From Dipteronia dyeriana (lineage: Eukaryota > Streptophyta > Magnoliopsida > Sapindales > Sapindaceae): a stretch of 64,000 nucleotides of DNA. The position numbers were made by a program, and so were the translations under genes. The notes beneath the pieces are model-generated. The model searched no databases, was not told the origin of the DNA, and saw only the letters and a program-made list of their open reading frames with translations. The stretch lies in assembly GCA_032871835.1 (NCBI GenBank), contig CM065300.1, positions 1,312,001 through 1,376,000 on the forward strand, written 5' to 3'. Every line of letters begins with the position of its first letter. The stretch's first letter is position 1. Positions 12,183 to 24,412 of the stretch are shown here, piece after piece.

Positions 12183-13900
12183 ATGGCTGGAAGCAGAAGT
12201 AGTTCGGGGAACGGCCAAAAATCACCAGGCGATTTCCATACTGGCAATACGTCACAAAATCCTGCAGCAAACACAGAAAACCAACCTGTGCACCTGGCAG
12301 GGATCCAACAAGTTCCTCCAACCAGCAGAGATCTTACGCTGCGTTTCCAAGAGGCCCTACAGCAATTTGTGACGGACGCAGCAAAGGAAGGGATTGACCT
12401 ACTGGCCGCAGAAGTGCATACTCCCAATCCTCCACCCGCAAGGCTCCGTTCAATGGTGGTAGGACCAGGAATAACTATGCCAGAAACCAGAAGGAACTCT
12501 TTCCCGATCAAACCGGTTGGACAGAAAACACTAGGGGAGGAGAATCACAAAAAGTTGGATCGCAATCAAATAGTACGTGACAGACATCGTAAATACGATC
12601 GGCGCAGAGGACGATCATCATCAGAAGACAGTGATCAACACCATCGTAAACGTCATCATGGAGTCACACGAGGATTCTGTCATCAGAGTGAAGAATCTGA
12701 GGAAAGAATGACAGTCACCCAACGGTTCAACCGTCAGGGAAGCCCGGTAGAGGACAGATATTACAATCCAGAGCCTGACTCAAGAAGTAGAGAATAATAG
12801 GCGACAGATGGAGGCACTCGTCAGACGTTACGGTTACAACGATCTATCCGACGATGACTCCGACAGTCCATTTACCAGGGAAATTTTGCAGACCCCTTTC
12901 CCAGAAAGATTCAGGATGCCGCATGTGGAACAATTCAAAAAAGATACAGATCCAAAGGAGCACGTTAGGCGCTACAAAAGTGCCATGGCTCAATATGCCC
13001 GCAGCGACCCCCTGTTGTGTCTCAAATTTCCACAAACACTTGGGGACACAGGTTCAAGATGGTTCGGAAGACTACCTCCGGCAAGCATCGGAAATTTCAG
13101 CGAGGTTAGCAGGAGCTTCTCAAGGCAATTCCTGAGCAACGTTCACAGAAAGAAGTCGGTGGCCTACCTCTCTCAAATAAAACAGGGGAAAGTCGAGTCG
13201 TTAAAAAAATTCTTGGGCCGGTTTGGCCAAGCAGTATCAGAGATTGACAGCGCTAATGATGAAGCCATTATTGCTGCCTTCACCAATAACTTGCAGACTG
13301 GACGATTATCCTTCGATTTGAGAAGAGCACGACTGACAAGGTATGTCGACATGATGGATATGGTGGGAGGATAAGCTCTGGATGAGGAAGAGAAGTTAGC
13401 TACAGGAGGAAGCTATATGCATGGAGGAAAGCCCGAACAGAGAAATACCGAATCCAAGGGGCAAAATCAAAAAGAAAAACAAAAAGGGAACAACAAGGAG
13501 AAAAATAAGGATGGGGGTAATAGGCGTAACGCCGAACGGTCCACAGAGAATTACCGCGGCGGATATACCAATTACACCCCTCTTCGGAAGAAACAAGAAG
13601 AAATTCTAGCCATCCTGGAAGAGAAGAATATGGTGCAAGAACCGCGGCGACAATCACAGTTCGCACGGAGAGATACAACCAAGTATTGCAGGTTTCATAA
13701 AGAGACCGGGCATGAGACTTCGAAGTGTTTTCAGCTTAGAGATTACATAGAAACCCTTATTCGGGAAGGGCACCTACGGGATGTAATCTTAAAAAAAGAC
13801 GAAAGATCAGAAGTCAAGAAAGCCAAGGCTGATCACAACCCTGGTCAAAACCGAAGAGCCAGCCCCGAAGCCAATGAAGTATTACATACAATCTTCGGAG
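12183..13900 (+). pseudogene. Tat element gag polyprotein (broken)
   Basis: The frame starts at ATG 12183, 50 bp after the LTR. An arginine-rich hydrophilic N-terminus runs to a TAG at 12795 with a frame change. From 12808 the retrotransposon gag domain appears (residues such as FKKDTDPKEHVRRYKSAM and an LSQIKQGKVESLKKFLGRF stretch), ending at a TAA at 13372. The same frame resumes beyond that stop with a lysine/asparagine-rich stretch and a zinc-knuckle-like CRFHKETGHETSKC near 13687. Gag would package the element RNA into virus-like particles. At least one frameshift and one nonsense codon break it. Confidence 0.88.
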
Positions 13901-15900
13901 AACCTTCTACTGGAAGGAGCAACAGAGAACGGACTCAGGAAGTCCGAGAAACAGTAGAAGCCAGGAATAACTTAGACGTGAATTCGGTTGAACCAGACCC
14001 GAAGAGGGTAAAGAAAGGATGGGACCCGATGGTCTTCACAGAGGCAGATTCCCACGGCGTAGATGTTCGACCTAATGACGCTTTGGTTATAAGTGCCCGG
14101 ATTGGCCATAGGGAAGTCCGGAGATATTTAATAGACAATGGGAGTTCAGCAGACATCTTAAGCGTGGCCGTATACGACCAGCTTAGATTGGACCGAAAAG
14201 ATTTACAGCCTTTCCATACTCTGTTAAGAGGATTTGGGGGAGTAGAGGTCAGGTCACTCGGGACAGTCAAATTACCTGTGAAGATCGGAACGGCACCATG
14301 CCAGAGGACTGTCCTGCTCGACTTCGTGGTAGTCAATTTGGATCATTGGCTGTATAATGCGTTATTGGATCGGCCATTCCTAAATAAAACAAGAGCCGTG
14401 ACAACCACTTACGCATTAATGATCAAGTTCCCAACAGAACAAGGGGTTGGGATAGTCAAGGGATCCCAAGAGATGGTCCGAAGAGCAAACTTGTCGGTAT
14501 ACAAAGACAAGCATGATGCCGAACAAGTGTGCACCATAATACAGCCAAATGAGAGTGAAGAATCCTTGTCATTCGAACTAGGTTCAAGGGAGGGCTCGAA
14601 TGGATACAAGACAGAAGTGGCCGAAATACTACTCGAAGAAGACAAACCGGACAGAAAATTCAAGATCGGGGCCAACTTGGAAGAAAAAATCAAGCGAGAA
14701 TTGACCAATTTGCTCAGAGAATACAAAGATGTATTCGCCTGGAGTCATGAAGATATGATCGGAATTGATGCCCGAATAATATCTCATCACCTCGCAGTAA
14801 ACCCGAATGCCAAACCGGTAGTACAAAAGAGAAGATCGTTCAATCCTGAAAGAAGTCAAGCAATCAAACAAGAGGTGGAAAAGCTACTAGCGACGAGATC
14901 AATCAGAGAAGTCAGCTACCCCCAGTGAGTCGCTAACGTATTCCTCGTCCAGAAGAAAAATGGACAGTGGATGATGTGCGTAGATTTCAAGGATCTAAAC
15001 AAGGCATGTCCGAAGGACAGCTTCCCACTCCCAAGAATAGATCAGCTGGTGGATGCCACATCTGGTCATGAACTGCTCAGCTTCATGGATGCTTACTCGG
15101 GATACAATCAGATCCGGATGAACAAAGCTGACGAAGAAAAAACAGCTTTCACAACGGATCCGGGTTTATATTGCTACACAGTGATGCCCTTCGGTTTAAA
15201 AAATACAGGAGCCACGTACCAAAGGTTGGTCAACAAGATCTTCACTCGGTAAATAGGAAGGAACATGGAGGTCTACATTGACGACATGTTGACTAAAAAT
15301 GTCTCAGCAGATAACCATGCCAACGACCTCCGAGAGACGTTTGATGTATTAAGAAGATATCAGATGAAGTTAAACCCAAACAAATGTTTATTCAGAGTCC
15401 ACTCGGGAAGATTCTTGGGTTTTCAAGTCCATCAAAAAGGAATCGAAGTTAATCCAGAGAAGATCCAGGCTTTGCAGCAAATGACTTCACCTAAAACATT
15501 GAAAGAGGTACAACGCTTAACAGGGTGTTTAGCCTCCTTGGGAAGGTTCATCTCAAAGGCTACAGACAGGCGCGCGCCTTTCTTCAAAGTGATCAAAAAA
15601 GGAAAAGGCCTGGAGTGGAATAAAGAGTGCGAGCAGGCATTCTTAAAGATAAAAGAATACTTGGGGCAAGCTCCCATCCTCTCAAAACCACAAAATGGGG
15701 AAATACTTCAGCTGTATCTATCAATAACCGAGCTTGCAGCAAGTTCAGTCCTAGTCAGGACAGAAGATGGAGTACATAAACAAGTGTATTATACAAGCAA
15801 GGCACTCCTACTGGCCGAGACAGATACTTACAAGCAGAGAAGATGGCTCATACAGTCTAGGTTCTCACCAATTGCCCATTAAGACAAATCTTACAAAAAC
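13901..15900 (+). pseudogene. Tat element protease, reverse transcriptase and RNase H (broken)
   Basis: The same frame as the end of gag continues into an aspartic protease with active-site triplet IDNGSSADIL (Asp codon near 14133). Reverse transcriptase follows with FVDFKDLNKACPKD-type palm residues, MPFGLKNTGATYQ, and the catalytic YIDDM at 15274-15288. An RNase H region runs to about 15880. In-frame stops interrupt it at TGA 14926 and TAA 15250; both are one transition away from the residue expected in the family (Trp and Gln). A frameshift near 15820 ends the reading frame. The domains are otherwise well conserved. Confidence 0.9.
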
Positions 15901-17783
15901 CAGAGATATCAGGAAGACTTACTAAATGGGCAATCGAGTTGAGTGAATTTGATATTTATTATGTCTCCAGAACTTCCTTCAAAGGACAAACAGTGGTAGA
16001 CTTCATAGCCGAGTTCACAGAACCAAACCTGGAAGCAAAAAAATTGTTGGATAGAAGTTTCCAATGGAAATTCTATGTTGATGGTTCTTCGAATACTCAT
16101 GGCAGTGGGACAGGGATAGTAGTTCGCACCCCATAAGGAGATGATGTTGAATGTGCCATGAGATTCGATTTCAAAACAACCAATAATCAGGCTGAATACG
16201 AGGCATTGTTAGCTGGACTGAGTCTGCATAGCTCTTGGGGCAGACGAAGTGGAGATATTTAGCGATTCACAGGTAGTTGTCAACCAGGTTATGGATGAAT
16301 ACCAGGCTAAAGATGAAGGAATGGTTGCCTACCGTGACATCGCAAAACAACTCCTCCAAAAATTTAAAGAATACAAGATCGTTCAGATCCCCAGAGAAGA
16401 AAATGAAAAGGCACACGCTTTATCTAAATTAGCGTTCGCAACAACCTCAATCAGACCAAAAACCATTCCAGTTGCACACCTCTTTAAACCGAGTACGGTT
16501 GACCTTAAGCATTTGGAAATTTTAGAAATTCGAACACCGCAAGACGGTTGGATGGTCCAGCTGAGAAGGTTCCTGGAAGAAGGCATACTCCCTGAAGATC
16601 CGATATTAGCAAAGCGCATCAGGTATCGATCGGCTAGGTACACCATGATCGGAGGAGAATTATACAGAAGAGGGTTTTCTCGAGCTCTCCAGAGATATAT
16701 ACCAGAAGAAGATGCACATCGAGTACTTCAAGAAATCAACAGAGGAGTTTGCGGGAACCACACTGGGGGTAGGAGTCTGGCGCATAAGGTACTTAGGCAA
16801 GACTATTATTGGCCTACACTTTTCTCAGATGCACAGCAATGGTCGGAAAGTTGCAATACCTGTCAAAGAATTGCCAACGATATCCGACAACCCCCAGAAA
16901 AGCTCAGAAATGTCGCTGCCCCGTGGCCATTCGCCATGTGGGGCCTAGACCTGATCGGGCCAATACCAGCTAGAACAGGGGGTGGAGCGAAGCACGCCAT
17001 AGTAGCTGTCGATTATTTCACAAAATGTTTCGTAGCTGAAGCGTTGGTGCATATCACGGAAGCTAACACCACGAATTTTGTAAAGAAAAACATACTTTAC
17101 ATGTTTGGAATTCCGGACACTATAATCACTAACAATGACACTCAGTTCGATAACCAAAGGTTTAGACAATTGTGCGAGAAGTATCATATTGCCAACTACT
17201 ATGCAACACCAGCTCATCCACAAACAAACGGGCAAGTAGAGGCAGTAAATAAAATTATCAAGCACACAATCAAAGCAAAATTAGATAACAAAAAAGGAAG
17301 CTGGGTTGAAATGCTTCCTGAAGTATTGTGGGCATATCGGACGACAGCAAGGACTTCAACAGGAGAAACTCCGTTCAGCCTAGCGTTTGGAACAGAAGCT
17401 GTCATCCCCATAGAAACATCGTATGCGTCCCCCCGGGTCAGGCTATACGATGAAGGAAAAAACGTCGATACACTGCTACAAAGTATGAGCTAGAAGAAAA
17501 AAGGGAAAATTCCCGAATAAGAAATGCAGCTTATCAACAAAGAGTGGAACGCCACTACAACACTCGTGTTCGGATCAGGAAATTTCAGTTAGGAGACCTG
17601 ATGCTCAGGAAGGTGTCACTAAACACAAAGAATAGAGCCGCGGGATCCCTGGCTGACAAATGGGAAGGTCCATACAAGATCGAGGGGATAGCTGGCTATA
17701 GAGCTTATTGGATTGCTCGACCCAATGGAGGGATGTTACCCCGACCGTGTAATGCCCAATATCTGAAGATTTTCTATCCTTAA
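15901..17783 (+). pseudogene. Tat element second RNase H and integrase (broken)
   Basis: Residues FYVDGSSNTHGSGTGIVV followed by NNQAEYEALLAGL (16070-16220) form the additional RNase H-like domain that marks Tat elements. Integrase follows with an HHCC zinc finger (GNHTGGRSLAHK...CNTCQ, 16755-16863) and a core with first Asp in GLDLIGP (about 16948) and Glu in NGQVEAVNK (about 17238). The second catalytic position, normally Asp in a SDNGTQF-like motif, is Asn here (TNNDTQFD, codon 17131-17133). Frameshifts occur near 16225 and 17485 and a stop at 16134. The end (17544-17783) is the usual GDLMLRKV...GPYKIEG C-terminal domain. Confidence 0.88.
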
Positions 17784-18343
17784 AACATATATTTATGTTA
17801 AATATTTTATTCTTCTCCCAGTCAGGACAGTATTAGTCAGAATAAATACTAAAACTGTAATATTAATCTTTGTTGATTTTTCGCAGTAATAAATAAAACT
17901 AAGAATTTCCAAAAGGAAAACACCAAACTCGAGATCTCCAAAAAGCATACGACAATATGAAATAGAAGAAGAGCATGATAATAAGAACATGCAAATAGAA
18001 TTCTCGGGACAATCAAATCCCGAAAGGGCGGAGAAGCTCGTAGGAGCATGCCAGCCGAGCAGGGTCAAAATGATCTTCCTAAAAAGGCAAACCCGGTGCA
18101 CCAAACTGGAAAAATGCTCGGGACGCTATCGGGAGAAATTCCGGTGAAATACGTAGCTGTGTTGAAGCAAATTTTAAAAAAGAGCTCAACGATTCGGCAA
18201 ACCTTTGGGCATAAAAACTAGGGAGACGTCCTTGGTATTGCGTAAGGACTCGAACGCATAATCATGGTGAGCCTTGATATAACGTTCGGGTAGCAACCGG
18301 GTATGAAACATAAGTGCAAACTTTCCTGTTTCAAGATGACTCG
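17784..18343. other. Start of the non-coding 3' region of the Tat element
   Basis: No coding similarity is visible between the pol end and the repeat array. The segment near 18280-18310 contains TTCGGGTAGCAACCGGGT, which looks like a degraded single copy of the repeat that follows. Confidence 0.5.
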
Positions 18344-19139
18344 GTTAATAATAAAGAATCCAGTTTAATAAGATACTTGGCAATTGAAGTCATTCGGGTA
18401 ACAACCGGTTTAATAAGATACTCGGTTAAGTTACCCGACCACCAGCCAGTTTAATAAGATACTTGAAAATTGAAGTTATTCGGGTAACGACCGGTTTAAT
18501 ATGATACTCGGTTAAGTTACCCGACCACCAGCCAGTTTAATAAGATACTTGGCAATTGAAGTTATTCGGGTAACCACCGGTTTAATAAGATACTCGGTTA
18601 AGTTATCCGACCACCAGCCAGTTTAATAAGATACTTGGCAATTGAAGTTATTCGGGTAACCACCGGTTTAATAAGATACTCGGTTAAGTTACCCGACCAC
18701 CAGCCAGTTTAATAAGATACTTGACAATTGAAGTTATTCGGGTAACAATCGGCTTAATAAGATACTCGGTTAAGTTACCCGACCACCAGCCAGTTTAATA
18801 AGACACTTGGCAATTGAAGTTATTCGGGTAACAACCGGTTTAATAAGATACTCGGTTAAGTTACCCGACCACCAGCCAGTTAAATAAGATACTTGGCAAT
18901 TGAAGTTATTCGGGTAACCACCGGTTTAATAAGATACTCGGTTAAGTTACCCGACCACCAGCCAGTTTAATAAGATACTTGACAATTGAAGTTATTCGGG
19001 TAACAACCGGTTTAATAAGATACTCGGTTAAGTTACCCGACCACCAGCCAGTTCAATAAGATACTTGGCAATTGAAGTTATTTGGATAACCGGTTAAATA
19101 AGATACTCGGTTATGATTCCGACCATCAGCCGGTTTAAT
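18344..19139 (+). repeat. 86-bp tandem repeat array, ~9 copies, inside the Tat element
   Basis: The word TTCGGGTAAC recurs with its C at 18395, 18481, 18567, 18653, 18739, 18825, 18911 and 18997, with a degraded ninth copy at 19083, a constant 86-bp step. Each unit is an old dimer of two ~43-bp halves sharing TTTAATAAGATACT. Each also contains TCGGGTAAC and its reverse complement GTTACCCGA about 30 bases apart, so every unit can fold into a stem-loop. First and last copies are degraded, as expected for an array maintained by unequal exchange. Confidence 0.95.
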
Positions 19140-19276
19140 ACAACCTCCGGCAACAAAAATAAAGACAAACCATTCAAACTCAGAAAATCGTATTCTATTG
19201 CTCTTAAAAAGGATGGTTACAGTTCAAAGAAATGATTCTTTATACAAGCAAAAAATAAAGAATCTATCAGAATCTC

Positions 19277-22015
19277 CTACAAATTTACAAAGTCAAGGTT
19301 GCGAGGATTTCGAGCCTTTGCCAATACTCGAGTCTGGCACCATCTCGTATTCACGAAGCAGGCTCTCATTAGACGGCCATGTGAAGTCATCAACAATGTC
19401 GTCCCTCCACTGGCTGTAATCATTACCCGGGATTGGCCCGACATCCGGGAGACAGACTCTCGACTTGCATAAAAGATCGAGAGAGAGTGCTCGGACGGAA
19501 TCTCTAAATGTATAGGATGGGGCTCCTTGCCTTGAATACGACAGCAGGCTCTCCATTCCTTCATCTGAATCCGAAGAGATTCCAAGGACCGGCCCACATG
19601 GTGTTTGATTGACAGTTCCCAGTTACCACGGGCTTTCTCGGTTGCCCTACTCTTCACTTTGAAGAATTCGTTGGCTGAAACTAGCCCACGTTGAAATTCC
19701 CGAAGAAGTAGGGCATCGTAAGCAGGGGATCTTTTAAAACGATCCACCCCTTAAACTTCCAGCTCCAACCTGGCCTCTTGGGAAAGGGATTCAACTGTCA
19801 GCACTTGGCGTTCCAAATCTTCAACTTTTTGGACATACGCCGACTTCGCCTGCTCGGCCTTGAGCATAGACTCTTCAGTAGAAGAAAGAAGGTTTTAAAG
19901 CGAAGCAACCTTCTCCTCTGCCAAAGATGCCTTGTCTTCAGCTTCAACCTGCTTTGCCAGGCAATTGTCTGCAAATATCTGCACCGAACCAACCTCTTGC
20001 TGGTAAGCCTGCTCAACTCGAGCACGATCCTCCTCACTCGCCTTTAGCTGAGCCTCGAGACGCTTTATCCGATCAGCCTGACATTGCTGCGCCTGAACAA
20101 GCTCAGCAAATTCGGTCACCATCTGCAAAAAAAAAAAAACTTAGAAATCCAACGAAGGCAAAACAATAAAGGAGTTAGAATTAACAACTTACATAAGATG
20201 CACCGTTCAAAACATTTTGGAGACGTTCGGGCAATGAACCATCTCTAAAACCTCTCCAGCGGTCTTCCCCGATAAATGCCCGACCATAGGACATCTCCTG
20301 GAGCATATCTTTTGGAGAAAGGGATAAGGGAACCCCCGAGAGTTGAGTTCCCAGATTTCCAGACTCGGGGACTGGAGAAGCTCTATTTGGCTCTAGGGAT
20401 GGAGAGGAAACCCCCGAAGGTTCAGCCCATATATCTCCAACCTCGGGGGTAAATGAAGTCCTACTTGGACCTGAAGTGACATTTACCGATACTCCGGCAC
20501 CTACACTCAGGGCAGTCTCATCCACAATATCTTCATCGCTAGAGTCAATAAAAGTGACTACCCGAGGAACTCTGAGAAGACGAGGAGGCGAACTAACTGC
20601 TTTTTGCTTCTCACCCCGAGAACGATGGAAGAGATCAACAGCAGGATCTTCCAGCAAATCATCCTGAAAAAACTCAAAAAGCTCGGCAATGACAGGCATT
20701 TGATCCGACAAGATGCTACCACCATCGCCAGCTTCAGACAGTCCAACAGGCCTTCCACTTGGACTCTCACACTGCCTCTCCATATTTTCAGGCAGTTGTG
20801 TCACGGTCGGCTCGCCTTGGCCACTTGAACCATTGAGATCCTGAGCAAAAGACTGAGCACCCCGATCAACGCAATCGGGAATTTGCTCAGCAGCATCAAT
20901 TTCCTCATCAGGCTCGGGTGGAGCAATACCCTCATCGCCCTGACGGGAAGCCTCCTTCCTGCTCGCTTGAAGAATTGCCTTCACCTGACGAGCCTGAAAA
21001 TCGCAGACAACGTCCGTATCGAACACTAAAAAAAAAAGAAAAGGTAATAAGAGGGTTAGAAAAGGAAATGAAAAAAATGGAGAAACACAGCAGAAAGGGC
21101 GCTGGGTTACTTACAATGCCTGGGATGGCTCGAAACCTGTTCGAAGAAACCGAGTTTGATCAAGTCGTCCTCTTTGAAAAGATAGTTCTTGCTTCTCTTT
21201 TCCAGAGTACGGATAGCAGCCCGGGCCAGCCTCTTTAACTCTGAATCGTTATAATCAATTGTTTTCTTATTCCACACCTCAGGGGAACAGAAGAATCGGG
21301 GAACATTCAGCACCATTCGGGAATCCCCAAATCGAACAGTGACGTCCAGCCCGAGAGCCCCTCCTGTAAAAAACCAACTGTTCTTCCAGAACTTGTTGGA
21401 TGTGGGGAATCCTCATATAAAGCCCTTCTTTTTCGGGTCATCAGAAGCCTCGACCCCCCGATTCGCCTTCACTTCTTTAGGGATCCAACTTTTCGAAGGA
21501 GTAGACGCAAGAAAGTAGGTCCCCGTTTTACTAACCTGCCTCAGCGTAAAGAAATGTCTGATTTCATTCGAGGAAGGCGGTGAAAGGTTCATTCGGCTGA
21601 ACATGTGCCACATACACATCAAGAATTTGTTACTGTTAGGGGCCAACTGAGCAGGGGCTATCCCTGCTTCAGCTAAAAACCGGGCAATAAAAGGCTGAAG
21701 GGGAAGTGTGACGCCGCAGCAAAGCATCGATCCGTAAATTACGACCATCCCCTCAGGAGGATTCCATACGGCTCTATTCCCCGCAGGAACCAAAGTGACC
21801 GAGTCGGGAAAATCAAATCGGGATCGGTATTTCTCTATCTCAGCTGGCCCGATCACATTCGGTTCAATATCAAAACCACTCGGGCGAGTGTCAGAAAACG
21901 AAAGGCGAGACGCCCCGTGTACATCAGCGTCCCCCTCATTAACAGTTTGTTCCCCAGTTTGAACACTGCTCGAGCCGTGCTTGTATACCTTGCTTGCGCT
22001 TTGATGTTTACCCAT
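19277..22015 (-). pseudogene. Antisense three-exon gene in the Tat element, 'putative gypsy type transposon' (PF04195-like) plus coiled coil
   Basis: Reading leftward from ATG 22015, exon A (22015-21115) ends CATT|GTAAGT, exon B (21025-20193) starts after TTTTAG and ends TTAT|GTAAGT, and exon C (20122-19277) starts after a T-run plus GCAG. The phases join into one frame of about 860 codons. Exon A contains PEGMVVIYGSMLCCGVTLPL and FMCMWHMFSRMNLSPPSSNE, which resemble the plant PF04195 family. Exon C is a charged coiled coil (residues like AQLKASEEDRARVEQAYQQE). Three in-frame stops interrupt it: TGA 21413, TAA 19895 and TAA 19751. Grande elements of maize carry an antisense gene in the same position. 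The product's role is unknown. The introns and phases are my reading; homology is moderate. Confidence 0.75.
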
Positions 22016-22739
22016 CCTTCGAGAAGATACCCTGTGATCAGAAATATCAAAATCAGAACTAGAGGAAGAACTCGATACGAGGCTGAAAGTGACGTCAGGG
22101 TAAAGCCCAGAAACATCAACCTCTAAAAATGGAGGTTCATCTATTGGGATATCCCCCAGTAATCGTCTAATGCAAGATACTAACTAGAAATCCCCACGCT
22201 CTAATGCATCAAAAGCAATTTTAAAGAGACGATGACGGGAAGATGGCCCCATTGAAACTAACCTTGAATTGAGACTGACGCAAGATCTTCAAAGCGGAGA
22301 GTCGCGAACTTCTGAATGAAGAAATTTGAGTTTAAAGAAATTTCTGCTGGATTTTTTAGAATAAACCAACAGTCGCTCAACGAAGGATTTAAAGGCGAGA
22401 TGGCACGAAACCCTAGGGTTTCAAAGCGGGAAAAAGTTATGACGAAACCAGATGACGTTGGCAGCGTTTGGATAATCGCAAAAGTCACTTCTCATAAACG
22501 ATATTGAAAAACGAAGAGACAAGGGACACGTGTCAAGACAAGAAGTAGCCCTCAACCGTCAAAACTTTGAAACGTCGCTATCATTTAAGATCTTACGTGA
22601 CAAAGCAAATTGAAATTACAGAGTCACCATTAAAATACATCATTATGACAAGACGGTTTTTCTGACAAGGAATTCAAAACGATTAAAATATTCTTGCCCG
22701 AAATAAAGTCTTCTCGGCAAAAATATTTTAAGGGGGTAT
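22016..22739. other. Tat 3' region upstream of the antisense gene, ending in a polypurine tract
   Basis: This is the only stretch between the antisense start codon and the 3' LTR, so it should hold the antisense promoter; no convincing TATA box is visible on the minus strand. It ends in the purine run AAGGGGG at about 22730, directly before the LTR, which fits the plus-strand priming site. Confidence 0.55.
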
Positions 22740-23538
22740 TGTTGTATGTAAATTTTACCAAGCATACACGTCATTGACATGAAGGAAAAAATAGCCAGGT
22801 GTATGCTTAGATGGACATTCGAGAAATATCCTACAAAGCATCATTAAAGAGGAGCAAGCCCGAGTAAGCATATACCGAATAAAGACCTACTCGGGACCAT
22901 CAGGTAACAGTATTACTCGGGAGTAAGTACAACCCGAATAAGAACTTATCGTACGGGTTAAGTCATTAAATACGCGAAGATATTCTTCATGAAAGAATCC
23001 CAAATAATGGATCTTTGAGTTAGAAGAGTCCCCCAATCAGGAAACAACCTGATTCCTTTTCGAAGACTACATTCTTATAAGGAAACAAGTCAAATTGAAC
23101 TACGCTACTAGAATCCCACTCAATTTCCATAAAGAGACTCCGAAACCGGAAAGAAGACAAATCAACCTCAAACAAGTAATCAAATCATAATTAAATACAA
23201 ATATCTTGTATTACTTGTACAAAACAGATTAGGGTTCTATAAGCATATAAATAGACCCATAATCTGGCTCAAAAAGAGATATACAATATAGCATACAGTA
23301 ATCACAAATAATACAGAGAGAAAAAGAGAGATCGAGAGCATATAAAAACATCTTATTCTCTTAGTGGATTTTGGCTTGGTTGATCTTTCAACCGCCCGTA
23401 GATGTTTCTCCGACCATCGGAGTTTTACCACGTAAACCTTGCCTTTTTTACTCTCCTGCATCTCTTTCTCTTTGAATCAATAGCCAAAATCCAGTCCCTG
23501 TTGGCTTTTCTGGCATAATTCAGAAATCGACGTCAACA
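22740..23538 (+). repeat. 3' LTR of the Tat element (799 bp)
   Basis: It begins TGTTGTATG and ends CGACGTCAACA, followed by the duplicated GTTTA. Compared with the 5' LTR it has scattered substitutions and lacks about 48 bp. Confidence 0.92.
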
Positions 23539-24308
23539 GTTTATGAGACTTGAAATGGTTTGACAATAAGAATGCGAAAGAATAGAATTTTTTAAAGTTT
23601 AGTAAAATTATTAGAAGCCCTAACTCTCTTGTACCTCTGTACTTCTTGAACCGAAATGAGGTATTGAACAAAATTCGTGACAATATAAAGTTAAGTGACA
23701 TTTATCGGACTAACATGCAAAATGCCATTTTTATTCAATAATGCTTGATACTTTTTTTTTCTAAAAAAAAAAACACACAATTCTTTTTTGTAAAGACAGT
23801 CGATCAAATATTTTAGAATGAAGAAAATTCTCTTAATTATGTAGGAGAATCTTAATTAATTTAATCGTATAAAAAAAATGTTTTCGCTTATCAAACATAT
23901 ATGTTTATTTTATTATGTACTGGTTGAACAAGAAAAATAACTAAAAATCTTTAATAATTATAGTTTCTTTTGGGTAAGTTAGGAAAATAAAATTAATTTT
24001 TTAATAATATATATATATATATATATATATATCTTTATTGGATTTACATTTTTTTTGAAAAGTATTGGATTTACTTTATTACCTACCAAATTTTCTACTG
24101 ATAAAAATGGAAATGAATATACAAAAAAAATCCCTTAAATTTAATGTTATTTTATTATTTCCCCAAATGTTTATTAAAAGATTATTATTGTCTTTCCAAA
24201 AATAATTACACTTGAAGTCTCATCATCTCAAACTAAAGCACACATGTTCAGACGACGAGAAATTAAGAAGAAAATTGATTGTTGTTGATTGATGAATCAA
24301 GATGTTGA

Positions 24309-24314
24309 CACGTG
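24309..24314. promoter_or_regulatory. G-box / ABRE-like CACGTG upstream of galactinol synthase
   Basis: GACACGTGTTAA contains the palindromic CACGTG core bound by bZIP factors, about 790 bp before the start codon. Function is inferred from the motif and the stress role of the gene. Confidence 0.4.
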
Positions 24315-24406
24315 TTAATTAGTGGGCCCCACAACTTACTGATATATTACTTAAAAAAAACAGACACACTGCATTCTCTACTTTGATGGAGTTATCCAGA
24401 CCACCC

Positions 24407-24412
24407 ACCGAC
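24407..24412 (+). promoter_or_regulatory. DRE/CRT core ACCGAC upstream of galactinol synthase
   Basis: CCCACCGACTAG contains the ACCGAC core recognised by DREB/CBF factors, about 690 bp before the start codon. Galactinol synthase genes are known DREB1A/CBF targets in Arabidopsis, so the motif is plausible, but a 6-mer alone is weak evidence. Confidence 0.4.

Larger units (their letters stand above)
11285..23538 (+). mobile_element. Tat-lineage Ty3/gypsy LTR retrotransposon, 12,254 bp, decayed
   Basis: The element has TG...CA LTRs at both ends and a 5-bp target duplication GTTTA (11280-11284 and 23539-23543). Its order is LTR, primer site, gag, protease, reverse transcriptase, RNase H, a second RNase H, integrase, a long non-coding 3' region with a tandem repeat array, an antisense gene, polypurine tract and LTR. 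A second RNase H-type domain before integrase and a large 3' region with tandem repeats and extra frames are hallmarks of the plant Tat clade. Gag-pol has several stop codons and frameshifts and integrase has lost a catalytic residue, so this copy cannot move by itself. Confidence 0.93.

Noticed and set aside
20476..20828. Plus-strand frames of 63 and 74 codons
   Set aside because: They are antisense shadows of exon B of the minus-strand gene in the Tat element.
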